From Actinomycetes bacterium (GTDB lineage: Bacteria > Actinomycetota > Acidimicrobiia > Acidimicrobiales > Ilumatobacteraceae): a DNA stretch of 64,000 nt. A program made the position numbers and the translations under genes. The notes below the pieces were generated by a model, which did not search any database, was not told the origin of the DNA, and was given only the letters and a program-made list of their open reading frames with translations. Of the stretch, positions 33,478 through 40,882 are shown piece by piece. The stretch spans positions 1-64,000 of the forward strand of contig JANXUF010000075.1 of assembly GCA_025356335.1 (NCBI GenBank), given 5' to 3'. Numbering within the stretch: the first letter of the stretch is position 1; each line of letters begins with the position of its first letter.

Positions 33478-33963
33478 ATGTCAACGGAAATGCCGCAACT
33501 CCTCGAGGTCGGGTATATCGGGAAGGCTCATGGGCTCAAGGGTGAGGTCGTCGTTCATTTGACGACGGATCGCACCGAGCGCGTCGACGTCGGATCGAGT
33601 TTGCAGGCACGGGGCCGGTGGCTGACCGTACTCGCCTCGCGTCGCCACGCAGATCGTTGGATCGTCAGTTTCGACGGCATCGACGATCGCACTGCGGCAG
33701 AAGCCGTATCGAGCACAGCGCTGCTCGCAGCGCCGATCGCCGACAGCGATGCGCACTGGGTACACGATCTCATCGGTTCGCGGGTCGTCGAGGTCTCGGG
33801 TGTCGAACGCGGCATCTGTATCGGGGTGCTCGCCAACCCTGCTCACGACATCCTCGAACTCGACACCGGTGCCCTCGTTCCCGCCCCGTTCGTCGTCGAG
33901 GCGGCAGATGGTGTCGTCGTCATCAATCCTCCGGACGGCCTCTTCGAGGTGTACGAAGTCTGA
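33478..33963 (+). CDS. rimM: Ribosome maturation factor RimM
   Basis: 161-residue 16S rRNA processing factor that binds S19. N-terminal RimM barrel (LLEVGYIGKAHGLKGEVVVH) and the C-terminal PRC-like barrel (HWVHDLIGSRVVEVSGVERG, VVINPPDGLFEV). ATG 33478 is chosen for the family opening; the 114-base gap upstream has no coding frame. trmD follows. Confidence 0.93.
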   Translation: MSTEMPQLLEVGYIGKAHGLKGEVVVHLTTDRTERVDVGSSLQARGRWLTVLASRRHADRWIVSFDGIDDRTAAEAVSSTALLAAPIADSDAHWVHDLIGSRVVEVSGVERGICIGVLANPAHDILELDTGALVPAPFVVEAADGVVVINPPDGLFEVYEV

Positions 33964-34003
33964 CTCGCAGTGCCAGCACCACCCTCAATCGCTGCACTGT
34001 CTC

Positions 34004-34009
34004 TACGAT
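34004..34009 (+). promoter_or_regulatory. Possible internal -10 before trmD
   Basis: TACGAT, nine bases before ATG 34019. It would be an additional leaderless promoter inside the rimM-trmD operon. Confidence 0.3.
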
Positions 34010-34018
34010 GACGGGGAT

Positions 34019-34756
34019 ATGCGGATCGACGTCTTCACCATCTTCCCGGCGCTCGTCGATCAGTTCTGCGGCGAGAGCCTGCTCGGCAAGACACGGCTGC
34101 ACGGCTTACTCGACCTCCGGTGCCACGACCTGCGCGAGCACGCCCCACGCGTCCATCGAAGCGTCGACGACCCGCCCTTCGGCGGGGGAGCGGGCATGGT
34201 CATGCGCCCGGAACCGATCTTCGCGTCGGTCGAGGCGGCAGATCCGCCTCGCCCACTGTTCCTGCTCGGACCCGGTGGCCGACATTTCGACCAATCGATT
34301 GCCGACGAATTGGCGTCGAACGACTCCGGCTTCAGCCTGCTGTGCGGGCGCTACGAAGGAGTCGATCATCGTGTTCGTGAACACCTCTGCGACGGGGAAT
34401 TGAGCATCGGCGACGTCGTCCTCAGCGGCGGGGAAGTTGCAGCATGCGTGGTGATCGAGGCCGTCGCCCGTCTGCTTCCCGGAGCGATGGGGAACAATGT
34501 CTCGCCGATCACCGAGAGTTTCGGCGCATCAGGATTGCTCGAAGAGCCGCAATTCACGCGGCCGGCCGTCTTTCGCGGGTGGCCGGTACCGGAGATCGTT
34601 CGCGGTGGCGATCATGCCAAAATCGCTCGTTGGCGCAGGTCGCAGGCGTTGTATCGAACGCTGCGCTATCGCCCCGAGCTGATCGAAGCCCGCGGAGGAC
34701 TCTCAGAAGCTGACCGTCGACTGTTGGAAGAGTTCCCCTCGCTGACCTATCCTTGA
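34019..34756 (+). CDS. trmD: tRNA (guanine-N1)-methyltransferase TrmD
   Basis: SPOUT methyltransferase making m1G37 in tRNA, which prevents +1 frameshifting. MRIDVFTIFPALVDQF opens the protein; PPFGGGAGMVMRPEPIF, the knot region LCGRYEGVDHRVREH and SIGDVVLSGGEVAA are all present. 245 residues. It lies 55 bases after rimM with no clear Shine-Dalgarno. Confidence 0.96.
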   Translation: MRIDVFTIFPALVDQFCGESLLGKTRLHGLLDLRCHDLREHAPRVHRSVDDPPFGGGAGMVMRPEPIFASVEAADPPRPLFLLGPGGRHFDQSIADELASNDSGFSLLCGRYEGVDHRVREHLCDGELSIGDVVLSGGEVAACVVIEAVARLLPGAMGNNVSPITESFGASGLLEEPQFTRPAVFRGWPVPEIVRGGDHAKIARWRRSQALYRTLRYRPELIEARGGLSEADRRLLEEFPSLTYP

Positions 34757-34771
34757 CCGTCCCTCTTTGAC

Positions 34772-35137
34772 ATGACAAAGGCCCGCGCCATGAAGAACAC
34801 CGATCTTGTTGACCAGCAGTACCTCCGTGACGATGTCCCCGACTTCGGGCCCGGCGACGAGTTGAAGGTGCATGTTCGGGTGGTCGAGGGCAACCGTGAG
34901 CGCGTCCAGGTTTTTCAGGGCAACGTCATCGGCCGCTCCGGCAGCGGCGTACAGGAGAGCTTCAAGGTCCGCAAAATCAGCTTCTCCGTCGGTGTCGAGC
35001 GCACGTTCCCGGTACATTCGCCGACGATCCAGAAAATCGAGGTCATCCGCCGTGGTGACGTGCGTCGAGCCAAGCTGTACTATCTGCGCGATCGCGTCGG
35101 TAAGTCCGCAAAGATCAAGGAGAAGCGCCAGGCCTGA
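34772..35137 (+). CDS. rplS: 50S ribosomal protein L19
   Basis: 121 residues with the L19 pattern: [40 protein letters not shown] and [18 protein letters not shown]. It sits at the interface of the ribosomal subunits. The start may be ATG 34772 or ATG 34790. In mycobacteria lepB and rnhB follow; here DUF2469 follows after 24 bases. Confidence 0.95.
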   Translation: MTKARAMKNTDLVDQQYLRDDVPDFGPGDELKVHVRVVEGNRERVQVFQGNVIGRSGSGVQESFKVRKISFSVGVERTFPVHSPTIQKIEVIRRGDVRRAKLYYLRDRVGKSAKIKEKRQA

Positions 35138-35161
35138 CCCAGGCCACGGCGCACGCTGCTC

Positions 35162-35455
35162 TTGAGCGCTGACGATCTCGAGAACTTCGAGGCTGAACGA
35201 GAACTGCAACTCGCGCAGGAGTACCAGGACGTCGCCTCGATGTTCAAGTTCGCCGTCGAAACCGAACGGCGGTTCTATCTGTGCAACCATGTCGACGTGC
35301 AGGTCAAATCCGATTCGCCGCGTCCGCTCGTCGAGGTTCGCCTGACCGACGCGTGGGTCTGGGACATGTATCGAAAATCGCGCTTCGTTCCGAACGTGCG
35401 TGTGTTGACGTTCAAGGACGTCAACGTCGAGGAGCTTCCGGCGCCGGAGATCTGA
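35162..35455 (+). CDS. DUF2469 protein
   Basis: 97-residue actinobacteria-specific protein of unknown function (Rv2901c-type). Start TTG 35162 with the typical acidic opening MSADDLENFEAERELQLAQE. The core YQDVASMFKFAVETERRFYL and a C-terminal DAWVWDMYRKSRFVPNVRVL match the family. It is consistently found in this operon between rplS and yraN, so a role linked to translation or envelope growth is suspected only from context. Confidence 0.9.
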   Translation: MSADDLENFEAERELQLAQEYQDVASMFKFAVETERRFYLCNHVDVQVKSDSPRPLVEVRLTDAWVWDMYRKSRFVPNVRVLTFKDVNVEELPAPEI

Positions 35456-35461
35456 ACGCCG

Positions 35462-35824
35462 GTGGCTGTCGGCGAACCGAATTACTCCCGTCAGGCGCGC
35501 GGTGCGTATGGCGAACGTCGCGCTGCTGAGTGGTATCTGGCGAACGGTTACGAAGTGCTCGACCGCAATTGGCGCGACGGCCGATCGGGTGAACTGGACC
35601 TCGTCGTCAGGCGGGACGGCTGCGTGGTGTTCAGCGAGGTCAAAGCGCGAAAGAACGCCGACTACGGGTTGCCGGCCGAGGCCGTGACAGCGGTCAAACA
35701 AGCCCGGTTGCACCGACTCGGCGCAGCATGGCTGAAGGCGCACGATGTCCGGGCGACGTCGATTCGCTTCGACGTGGTTGCCGTGCTCGGCACCGATGTG
35801 CTGGTCTACGAATCCGCGTTCTAG
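35462..35824 (+). CDS. YraN (UPF0102) endonuclease-fold protein
   Basis: 120 residues of the UPF0102 family, a Holliday-junction-resolvase-like fold. Characteristic [40 protein letters not shown] and a helical end. Conserved E, D and E-x-K of PD-(D/E)xK are present. Function unknown. GTG 35462 begins six bases after DUF2469. Its TAG and the stop of the opposite gene share the palindrome CTAG. Confidence 0.9.
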   Translation: MAVGEPNYSRQARGAYGERRAAEWYLANGYEVLDRNWRDGRSGELDLVVRRDGCVVFSEVKARKNADYGLPAEAVTAVKQARLHRLGAAWLKAHDVRATSIRFDVVAVLGTDVLVYESAF

Positions 35825-36027
35825 AACCGATCGAGCGGGCGTCGTTCCCAGCAGGCATAGTGCCAATGGCGGCGGAGGTCCGGTGCATCGCTCGGAACGG
35901 TGACGTAGTGGCCGAGGCCGATCGGGATGTCCCGATTGCATCCAGGGCAGACGTACAGCTTGAGAGCCTCGAACGGCTGGATTCGTTTGACTTCGATCTC
36001 GCCGTAGATCCCATCCCACATACTCAT
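35821..36027 (-). CDS. 68-aa conserved actinobacterial zinc-ribbon-like protein
   Basis: The product runs from [10 protein letters not shown] and has [20 protein letters not shown], a C-x2-C knuckle, with H and C later in [12 protein letters not shown] completing a possible zinc site. Similar short proteins occur near yraN in actinobacteria. ATG 36027 is chosen: GAGGTGA lies four bases upstream, and TAGCCT also ends nine bases before it. It is probably transcribed with the 36-aa gene upstream. Confidence 0.8.
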   Translation of the reverse strand: MSMWDGIYGEIEVKRIQPFEALKLYVCPGCNRDIPIGLGHYVTVPSDAPDLRRHWHYACWERRPLDRF

Positions 36028-36034
36028 AGTCACC

Positions 36035-36145
36035 TCAGGCTAGAAGAACCCAGAGTACTAAACCGATGACCACGACGAACGACAGCGCCACGACCACGTA
36101 GTCGAACGGTTTGGCGGTGAACTTGCGGTTCGGGTTATAGCCCAT
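36035..36145 (-). CDS. 36-aa single-span membrane protein
   Basis: MGYNPNRKFTAKPFDYVVVA followed by LSFVVVIGLVLWVLLA: a basic soluble start and one C-terminal transmembrane helix. Small proteins with this MGYNP-R-F opening occur in actinobacteria, function unknown. GATAAT (36152-36157, minus strand) ends six bases before the ATG, so a leaderless mRNA is likely. Its start lies only 22 bases from the divergent enoyl-CoA hydratase start. Confidence 0.7.
   Translation of the reverse strand: MGYNPNRKFTAKPFDYVVVALSFVVVIGLVLWVLLA
36037..36042 (-). promoter_or_regulatory. Possible -10 of the 68-aa gene
   Basis: TAGCCT on the minus strand, nine bases before ATG 36027. The region between also holds a Shine-Dalgarno (GAGGTGA), so either mode of initiation may apply. 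Confidence 0.3.
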
Positions 36146-36151
36146 GGTTTC

Positions 36152-36159
36152 ATTATCGT
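36152..36159. promoter_or_regulatory. Overlapping divergent -10 elements
   Basis: GATAAT reads on the minus strand (36152-36157) and TATCGT on the plus strand (36154-36159); they share four bases. They would drive the 36-aa gene leftward and the hydratase gene rightward, each leaderless. Confidence 0.45.
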
Positions 36160-36167
36160 CCGTCCGT

Positions 36168-36944
36168 ATGGAAACCATCGACGTCACCGTTTCTGACCAC
36201 ATCGTGACGGTCACGCTCAACCGTCCTGCCAAGAAGAACGCGGCCAACGAAACGATGTGGGAGGAGTTGCGCGAAGCCTTTCGCAGCATCAGCGAGGACT
36301 CGTCGACCCGAGCGGTGGTGATCACCGGTGCCGCCGGATCGTTCTGCAGTGGCGCCGATCTGTCAGCACGAAACGACGGGGCGCCGGCCCGTGACCAGCG
36401 TGGCACGATGCGGTTGGTCGGCGATGTCGCCCTTGCGCTTCACCGCCTGCCGCAGCCGACGATTGCCAAGGTCCGCGGTGTCGCTGTCGGTGCGGGTTGC
36501 AACCTTGCACTCGGCTGTGACCTCGTCGTCGCCGCCGACAATGCACGCTTCAGCGAGATCTTCGCCAAGCGTTCGCTTTCGCTCGACTTCGGTGGATCGT
36601 GGCTGCTTCCGAGGCTCGTCGGGATGCATCGCGCCAAGGAGCTGGCGTTCTTCGCTGACATCCTTTCGGCTGCAGACGCACTCGACTACGGCCTCGTCAA
36701 TCGGGTCGTGCCGGACGCCGAGTTGGATTCGTTCGTCGACGGCTGGGCTCGGAGACTGGCTGCAGCACCCCCGATCGCCGTAGCGCAGTCGAAACGCCTC
36801 CTCAACAACGCCTTCGCCGTCACGCTCGAAGAAGCGCTCGACGACGAAGGAGTCGCCCAGACCGTCAATTTCTCCACCAACGACACGGCCGAGGCGATGC
36901 GGGCATTTCTCGACAAGCGCGATCCGGTGTTCACAGGACGATGA
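36168..36944 (+). CDS. Enoyl-CoA hydratase/isomerase family protein
   Basis: 258 residues of the crotonase superfamily. Oxyanion-hole elements GAAGSFCSGADLSARND and VAVGAGCNLALGCDL; the acidic residue after GGSWLLPRLVG is replaced by a non-Glu pattern, so it may be an isomerase or act on an unusual acyl-CoA. C-terminal EALDDEGVAQTVNFSTNDTA typical of the family. ATG 36168 is preferred to the GTG 24 bases upstream because TATCGT ends eight bases before it. Confidence 0.9.
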   Translation: METIDVTVSDHIVTVTLNRPAKKNAANETMWEELREAFRSISEDSSTRAVVITGAAGSFCSGADLSARNDGAPARDQRGTMRLVGDVALALHRLPQPTIAKVRGVAVGAGCNLALGCDLVVAADNARFSEIFAKRSLSLDFGGSWLLPRLVGMHRAKELAFFADILSAADALDYGLVNRVVPDAELDSFVDGWARRLAAAPPIAVAQSKRLLNNAFAVTLEEALDDEGVAQTVNFSTNDTAEAMRAFLDKRDPVFTGR

Positions 36945-36968
36945 CTGACGTCGACGACCTCCGCGCAC

Positions 36969-36974
36969 TAGCGT
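36969..36974 (+). promoter_or_regulatory. Putative -10 of the 301-aa membrane protein gene
   Basis: TAGCGT, seven bases before GTG 36982. Confidence 0.45.
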
Positions 36975-36981
36975 TCGGGAG

Positions 36982-37887
36982 GTGCGCCGAATTCTGTCTG
37001 TCATGCTGCTCAGCGCAGTGCTGCTGGCGAGCGGACCGGGGAGGGCCAGCGCTCAGGACTCCGGCTCGTCGAACTCGACCCCGTCGACTGGCGATGTCAA
37101 CGGCGAGAACGGGGATCCGACCGATTCGACGCCGGTGAATCTCGACGTTCCGACGGTGCCGGCCACCGTCACCCCGACGATTCCGGTCGGCTGTGACCCG
37201 CTGATCGTGCCGCAGGCCGTCGTCATCGTCACCTTTGCGTTGATGGATGGTCCGATCAGGAACGGCAAGGCGAATACCGACCCGCGCCTGGCCACGACGA
37301 CCCGATTCAATGTCGACAGTGTGCGATCCGGCTCGATCGACGGGTTCGGCAACGGCAGACAGATCGACATCGACTTCGGCGCCGACAAGCAATTCCTGCT
37401 GTTGAACCACACCTATGTTGCTGCGGTCGCCGCCGACCCGGTGACAGGCAAACTCGTCTCCAAGCTGAAGATCCAGCCGGCGATGTTCGGCGGCAACCAA
37501 GTGATCGGTGTCGATGACAAACCGAACAATTGCCCGAAGGTCGTCGACACGATCATCACGACGGAAGTGGATGGCAAGCCTGTCGACACAGGCATGCTGT
37601 CGCGGTTCAAGGCTGACAAGAAAGACATCGCGCTGGCATTTGCCAAGCCGACGGCTGCGATCTTTGCGGTCCTGCTGGCACTTGTTCTGCTCAAGCACTT
37701 CGGTGTGGTGATGTGGCAGTGGGTGCGGCGGTTCCGCTACAGCCTGCAGAAGTCCCGTGCCCGCAGCAAGCGGCTGAAGGCGGCCAGGCGTGCACAGAAC
37801 GCAGCGTTCGCCAAGCCCGGTTCGCCTGCTGCACTGAATGCGCCAGCTGCGACGAATCCCGACGACGAGCTGGTCTCGCACTCCTGA
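36982..37887 (+). CDS. Secreted, C-terminally anchored membrane protein
   Basis: 301 residues of unknown family. A signal peptide (ILSVMLLSAVLLASGPGRAS, cleavage after ASA) is followed by a Ser/Thr/Asp linker. An extracellular domain of about 150 residues has two Cys that could pair (VGCDPL; NNCPKV). A transmembrane helix lies near 225-245 (TAAIFAVLLALVLLKHFGVV), then a very basic cytoplasmic tail (RARSKRLKAARRAQ). The topology is type I. It could anchor an envelope complex. It is convergent with rpe, with the stops abutting. Confidence 0.8.
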   Translation: MRRILSVMLLSAVLLASGPGRASAQDSGSSNSTPSTGDVNGENGDPTDSTPVNLDVPTVPATVTPTIPVGCDPLIVPQAVVIVTFALMDGPIRNGKANTDPRLATTTRFNVDSVRSGSIDGFGNGRQIDIDFGADKQFLLLNHTYVAAVAADPVTGKLVSKLKIQPAMFGGNQVIGVDDKPNNCPKVVDTIITTEVDGKPVDTGMLSRFKADKKDIALAFAKPTAAIFAVLLALVLLKHFGVVMWQWVRRFRYSLQKSRARSKRLKAARRAQNAAFAKPGSPAALNAPAATNPDDELVSHS

Positions 37888-38568
37888 TCAGCGGTGAGCC
37901 TCGGCGATCGAGCGCAGTTCGCTCGTCGCGGCGCGCAGGCCCGCGGCATGTTTGAACAATGCCGAGCCGGCGACGAAAACGTTGGCGCCGGCCGCGGCGG
38001 CGCCGGCGATCGTCTTCGACGACACGCCCCCGTCGATCTCCAGGTCGATGTCGTCACGTCGTCCTGTGGCCTCGAGCAACGCCGCCATCTGACGGATCTT
38101 CGGTTCCATCGTGGCGATGTACTGCTGCCCGCCGAACCCAGGATTGACCGTCATCACGAGGATCAGGTCGACGAGGTCGAGTACGTGCTCGACGGCGCTG
38201 ATCGGCGTTGCCGGATTGAGCGCGACGCCCGCTGTGGCACCGAGTTCGCGTATGACCCCGAGCGTGCGATGCAGATGCGTGCACGCTTCAGCATGCACGA
38301 TCAGGCGGGTGCAGCCGGCGGCGATGAACTCCTTCGCCAGCGTCTCCGGTCGATAGATCATCAGATGAGCCTCGAATGGAAGCGAGGTGTAGCTGCGGCA
38401 CGAGGCAACGGTGTCCGGTCCGACGGTGATGTTCGGTACGAACTGGCCGTCCATGATATCCCATTGGATACGGTCGGTCCCTGCCGCCGCGAGCGCAGCG
38501 ATCCCGTCGCCGAGACGGGCGAAGTCTGCCGGTAACACGGACGGGGCGATCTCGATCGGTCGGGTCAC
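37888..38568 (-). CDS. rpe: Ribulose-phosphate 3-epimerase
   Basis: TIM-barrel enzyme of the pentose phosphate pathway interconverting ribulose-5-P and xylulose-5-P. IAPSVLPADFARLGDGI, the metal-site DIMDGQFVPNITVGP, HAEACTHLHRT, MTVNPGFGGQQYI and the phosphate-binding EIDGGVSSKTI and AGSALF are all present. 226 residues. GTG 38568 is leaderless-like, with TAGCGT seven bases upstream. Confidence 0.96.
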   Translation of the reverse strand: MTRPIEIAPSVLPADFARLGDGIAALAAAGTDRIQWDIMDGQFVPNITVGPDTVASCRSYTSLPFEAHLMIYRPETLAKEFIAAGCTRLIVHAEACTHLHRTLGVIRELGATAGVALNPATPISAVEHVLDLVDLILVMTVNPGFGGQQYIATMEPKIRQMAALLEATGRRDDIDLEIDGGVSSKTIAGAAAAGANVFVAGSALFKHAAGLRAATSELRSIAEAHR

Positions 38569-38575
38569 GGTGGCG

Positions 38576-38581
38576 ACGCTA
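38576..38581 (-). promoter_or_regulatory. Putative -10 of rpe
   Basis: TAGCGT on the minus strand, seven bases before GTG 38568. Confidence 0.5.
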
Positions 38582-38637
38582 ACGGTTTCGGATGGCAGCC
38601 ACGGACGCAGCCGGGTGACTCGTCGGTCGCCGCCCGG

Positions 38638-38643
38638 TAACGT
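38638..38643 (+). promoter_or_regulatory. Putative -10 of the TrmA-like gene
   Basis: TAACGT, eight bases before GTG 38652; divergent from the rpe promoter 57 bases away. Confidence 0.5.
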
Positions 38644-38651
38644 CGCACGTC

Positions 38652-39908
38652 GTGGTCAGCCTCGTTGCGTCTCCAGCGTCCGGCGACCGAATCGAGTTGC
38701 GGCCCGACCGGATCGTTGCCGGCGGAGCGGCGATGGCTCGTGGTGACGACGGGCGGGTCGTGTTCGTCGAAGGCGCGCTGCCCGGCGAGACGGTGCTGGC
38801 AGAAGTCGTCTCGATGAAGAAGGACTTCGTCAAGGCACGAACCATCGAGGTGATCGACGCATCGGTTGACCGGATCGAGCCTCCGTGCCCGTATGTCGCG
38901 GCCGGGTGTGGCGGGTGCAGCTGGCAGCACATCGATCCCGCCGCGCAACACGAACTCAAACGTCTGATCGTCGTCGATGCTCTGCGGCGCACAGCGGGCC
39001 TCAAGCATGCAGAGGTCTACCTCGGCGTCGAATTGCCGGCGGAGCGCTTCAGGACGACGTTGCGACTCGGCGTCGGCGTAGACGGCAGGATCGGTTTCCG
39101 GGCGGCGCGCTCCAACGCCATCGTCACCGTCGACGGCTGTCTCGTCGCCCATCCGTCGATCGACGAGCTGCTCGGCACGCTGAGATTCAAGCCCGCAGCG
39201 GCGGTGCCGCCGGCATTCGGGCGGGCGGAGCGGGGCCGATCGGCGGAGGTCTCGTTGCGCGTCGGGGCGCGCACGGGTGAGCGGATGATCTGGTGGCGCA
39301 ACACCGAGTTGCTCGGTGACGTCCGTCTTCCCGATGATCTGCTCGTCGGTGAAGACGCAAGTATTTCCGAGGTCATCCACGGTCATCGACTGCGCGTCTC
39401 TGCCCGCTCGTTCTTCCAGTCGTCACCCGAGTCCGCCGAGGCGATCATCGATGCGGTGGCCGACGCCGGGGGGGAGTTCCTGAACGCGGGGGAGGGGCCG
39501 ATCATCGACCTGTATGGCGGTGTCGGGCTGTTCGCCATGACGGTTGCTCCGCAAGACCGTGCGGTGGTCGTCGTCGAATCATCGGCTTCGTCGTGCGCCG
39601 ACGCTCGGTTCAACCTCACCGATCGCCAAGCGACCGTCGTCGAAGACCGTGTCGAGCAGTGGTCACCGACGAAGGCCTCGCTCGTGATCGCCGACCCATC
39701 CAGGCCGGGACTCGACAAGTTGGGTGTCGCTGCGGTTGCGGCGACGGCCTGCGACCGGCTGGTGCTCGTCAGCTGCGATCCGGTCTCGCTCGCGCGAGAT
39801 TCCCGGCTCCTCGGTGCGGCCGGTTACCAGCACCGCGGCTCGCTGGTGCTCGACCCGTTCCCGCAGACGCCGCATATCGAGGTCGTGTCGCGCTTCGACC
39901 GCGCCTGA
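38652..39908 (+). CDS. TrmA/RlmD-type uracil-5 RNA methyltransferase
   Basis: 418 residues. A TRAM RNA-binding domain (residues 1-70; DRIVAGGAAMARGDDGRVVF) precedes a Fe-S-type Cys cluster CPYVAAGCGGCSW near 79-91. SAM motif DLYGGVGLFAM lies near 287, IADPSRPGLD near 348, and the catalytic Cys in LVSCDPVSLARD near 375. It makes m5U in rRNA or tRNA; the exact target is unknown. Compared with RlmD the central part is shorter. TAACGT sits eight bases before GTG 38652. Confidence 0.9.
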   Translation: MVSLVASPASGDRIELRPDRIVAGGAAMARGDDGRVVFVEGALPGETVLAEVVSMKKDFVKARTIEVIDASVDRIEPPCPYVAAGCGGCSWQHIDPAAQHELKRLIVVDALRRTAGLKHAEVYLGVELPAERFRTTLRLGVGVDGRIGFRAARSNAIVTVDGCLVAHPSIDELLGTLRFKPAAAVPPAFGRAERGRSAEVSLRVGARTGERMIWWRNTELLGDVRLPDDLLVGEDASISEVIHGHRLRVSARSFFQSSPESAEAIIDAVADAGGEFLNAGEGPIIDLYGGVGLFAMTVAPQDRAVVVVESSASSCADARFNLTDRQATVVEDRVEQWSPTKASLVIADPSRPGLDKLGVAAVAATACDRLVLVSCDPVSLARDSRLLGAAGYQHRGSLVLDPFPQTPHIEVVSRFDRA

Positions 39909-39979
39909 ATGAGGCGCGGGTCAAATGTCTCACGGCGCGGTGCGTGCGTATCGGGCGCTTCACTGGCATCCTCAATGCC

Positions 39980-40882
39980 GTGTTGCAGCCGTTCCTCAGC
40001 CCTGAAGTCGCAGATGCCCTTGCTCACCGGCGACCGATTGTCGCCTTGGAGACAACCATCTTTTCCAACCTCGGGTTGCCGTCACCGGCCAATCGGGAGG
40101 CGCTCGACCGCTGCCTGTCGACGATTCGTGACGGCGGAGCGGTTCCGGCGATCACCGCGGTGTTGGACGGGGTTGCCAGGGTTGGCCTCCTCTCGTCGGA
40201 GCACGAGCGCATCCTCGGTACGGCGCGGAAGGCAGCGGAGCGCGACGTGCCGGTCGCCATCGCCCAGCGGTGGGACTTCGCGGCGACGACGGTGTCGGCA
40301 TCATGTGCGCTGGCGCACGCAGCGGGCATCAGCGTCTTCGCCACCGGCGGGATCGGCGGGGTTCATCGGGGATCAGAACTGACCGGCGACATCTCCGCAG
40401 ACCTCGACGCCATTGCCAATCATCCTGTGGTCACGGTATGCGCTGGGGCGAAGGCATTTCTCGACCTTCCGAGGACGCTGGAATACCTCGAGACTGCCGG
40501 CGTCGCCGTGCTGGGGTGGCAGCACGATTGGTTTCCGGCGTTCTATACACGGTCGTCCGGGGTTCTCGTCCCGCATCGAGTCGACGACGCTGCAACGGTG
40601 GCTGCGATCCTCGCCAACCGCAGCCGTGCGGAAACCGGCGTTCTGGTGACGGTGCCGATCCCGGTCGCCGACGAACTGCCGTCCGATGAACTCGCTTCGG
40701 TGCTCGATGGTGCAATCGGCGATGCCGCTCGTTCGAATATCATCGGTGCCGCCGTGACGCCGTTCGTCCTCGGGCGGATCGCCGCTGTGACGCACGGCCG
40801 CAGCATCCCGGCGAACCTGGCGCTGGCGACGAACAACGCTGCGGTCGCCGCGCAGATCGCCGTCGCTATCGCTCGGGGCTGA
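39980..40882 (+). CDS. psuG: Pseudouridine-5'-phosphate glycosidase
   Basis: Cleaves pseudouridine 5'-phosphate to uracil and ribose 5-phosphate (reversible). Conserved RPIVALETTIFSNLGLPSP, FATGGIGGVHRGSELTGDIS, VTVCAGAKAFLDLPRTLEYL and NIIGAAVTPFVLGRIAAVT. 300 residues from GTG 39980; GTG 39944 is an alternative. No psuK kinase gene is adjacent; the substrate must come from elsewhere. Its 3' end overlaps the convergent MFS gene by 17 bases. Confidence 0.94.
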   Translation: MLQPFLSPEVADALAHRRPIVALETTIFSNLGLPSPANREALDRCLSTIRDGGAVPAITAVLDGVARVGLLSSEHERILGTARKAAERDVPVAIAQRWDFAATTVSASCALAHAAGISVFATGGIGGVHRGSELTGDISADLDAIANHPVVTVCAGAKAFLDLPRTLEYLETAGVAVLGWQHDWFPAFYTRSSGVLVPHRVDDAATVAAILANRSRAETGVLVTVPIPVADELPSDELASVLDGAIGDAARSNIIGAAVTPFVLGRIAAVTHGRSIPANLALATNNAAVAAQIAVAIARG

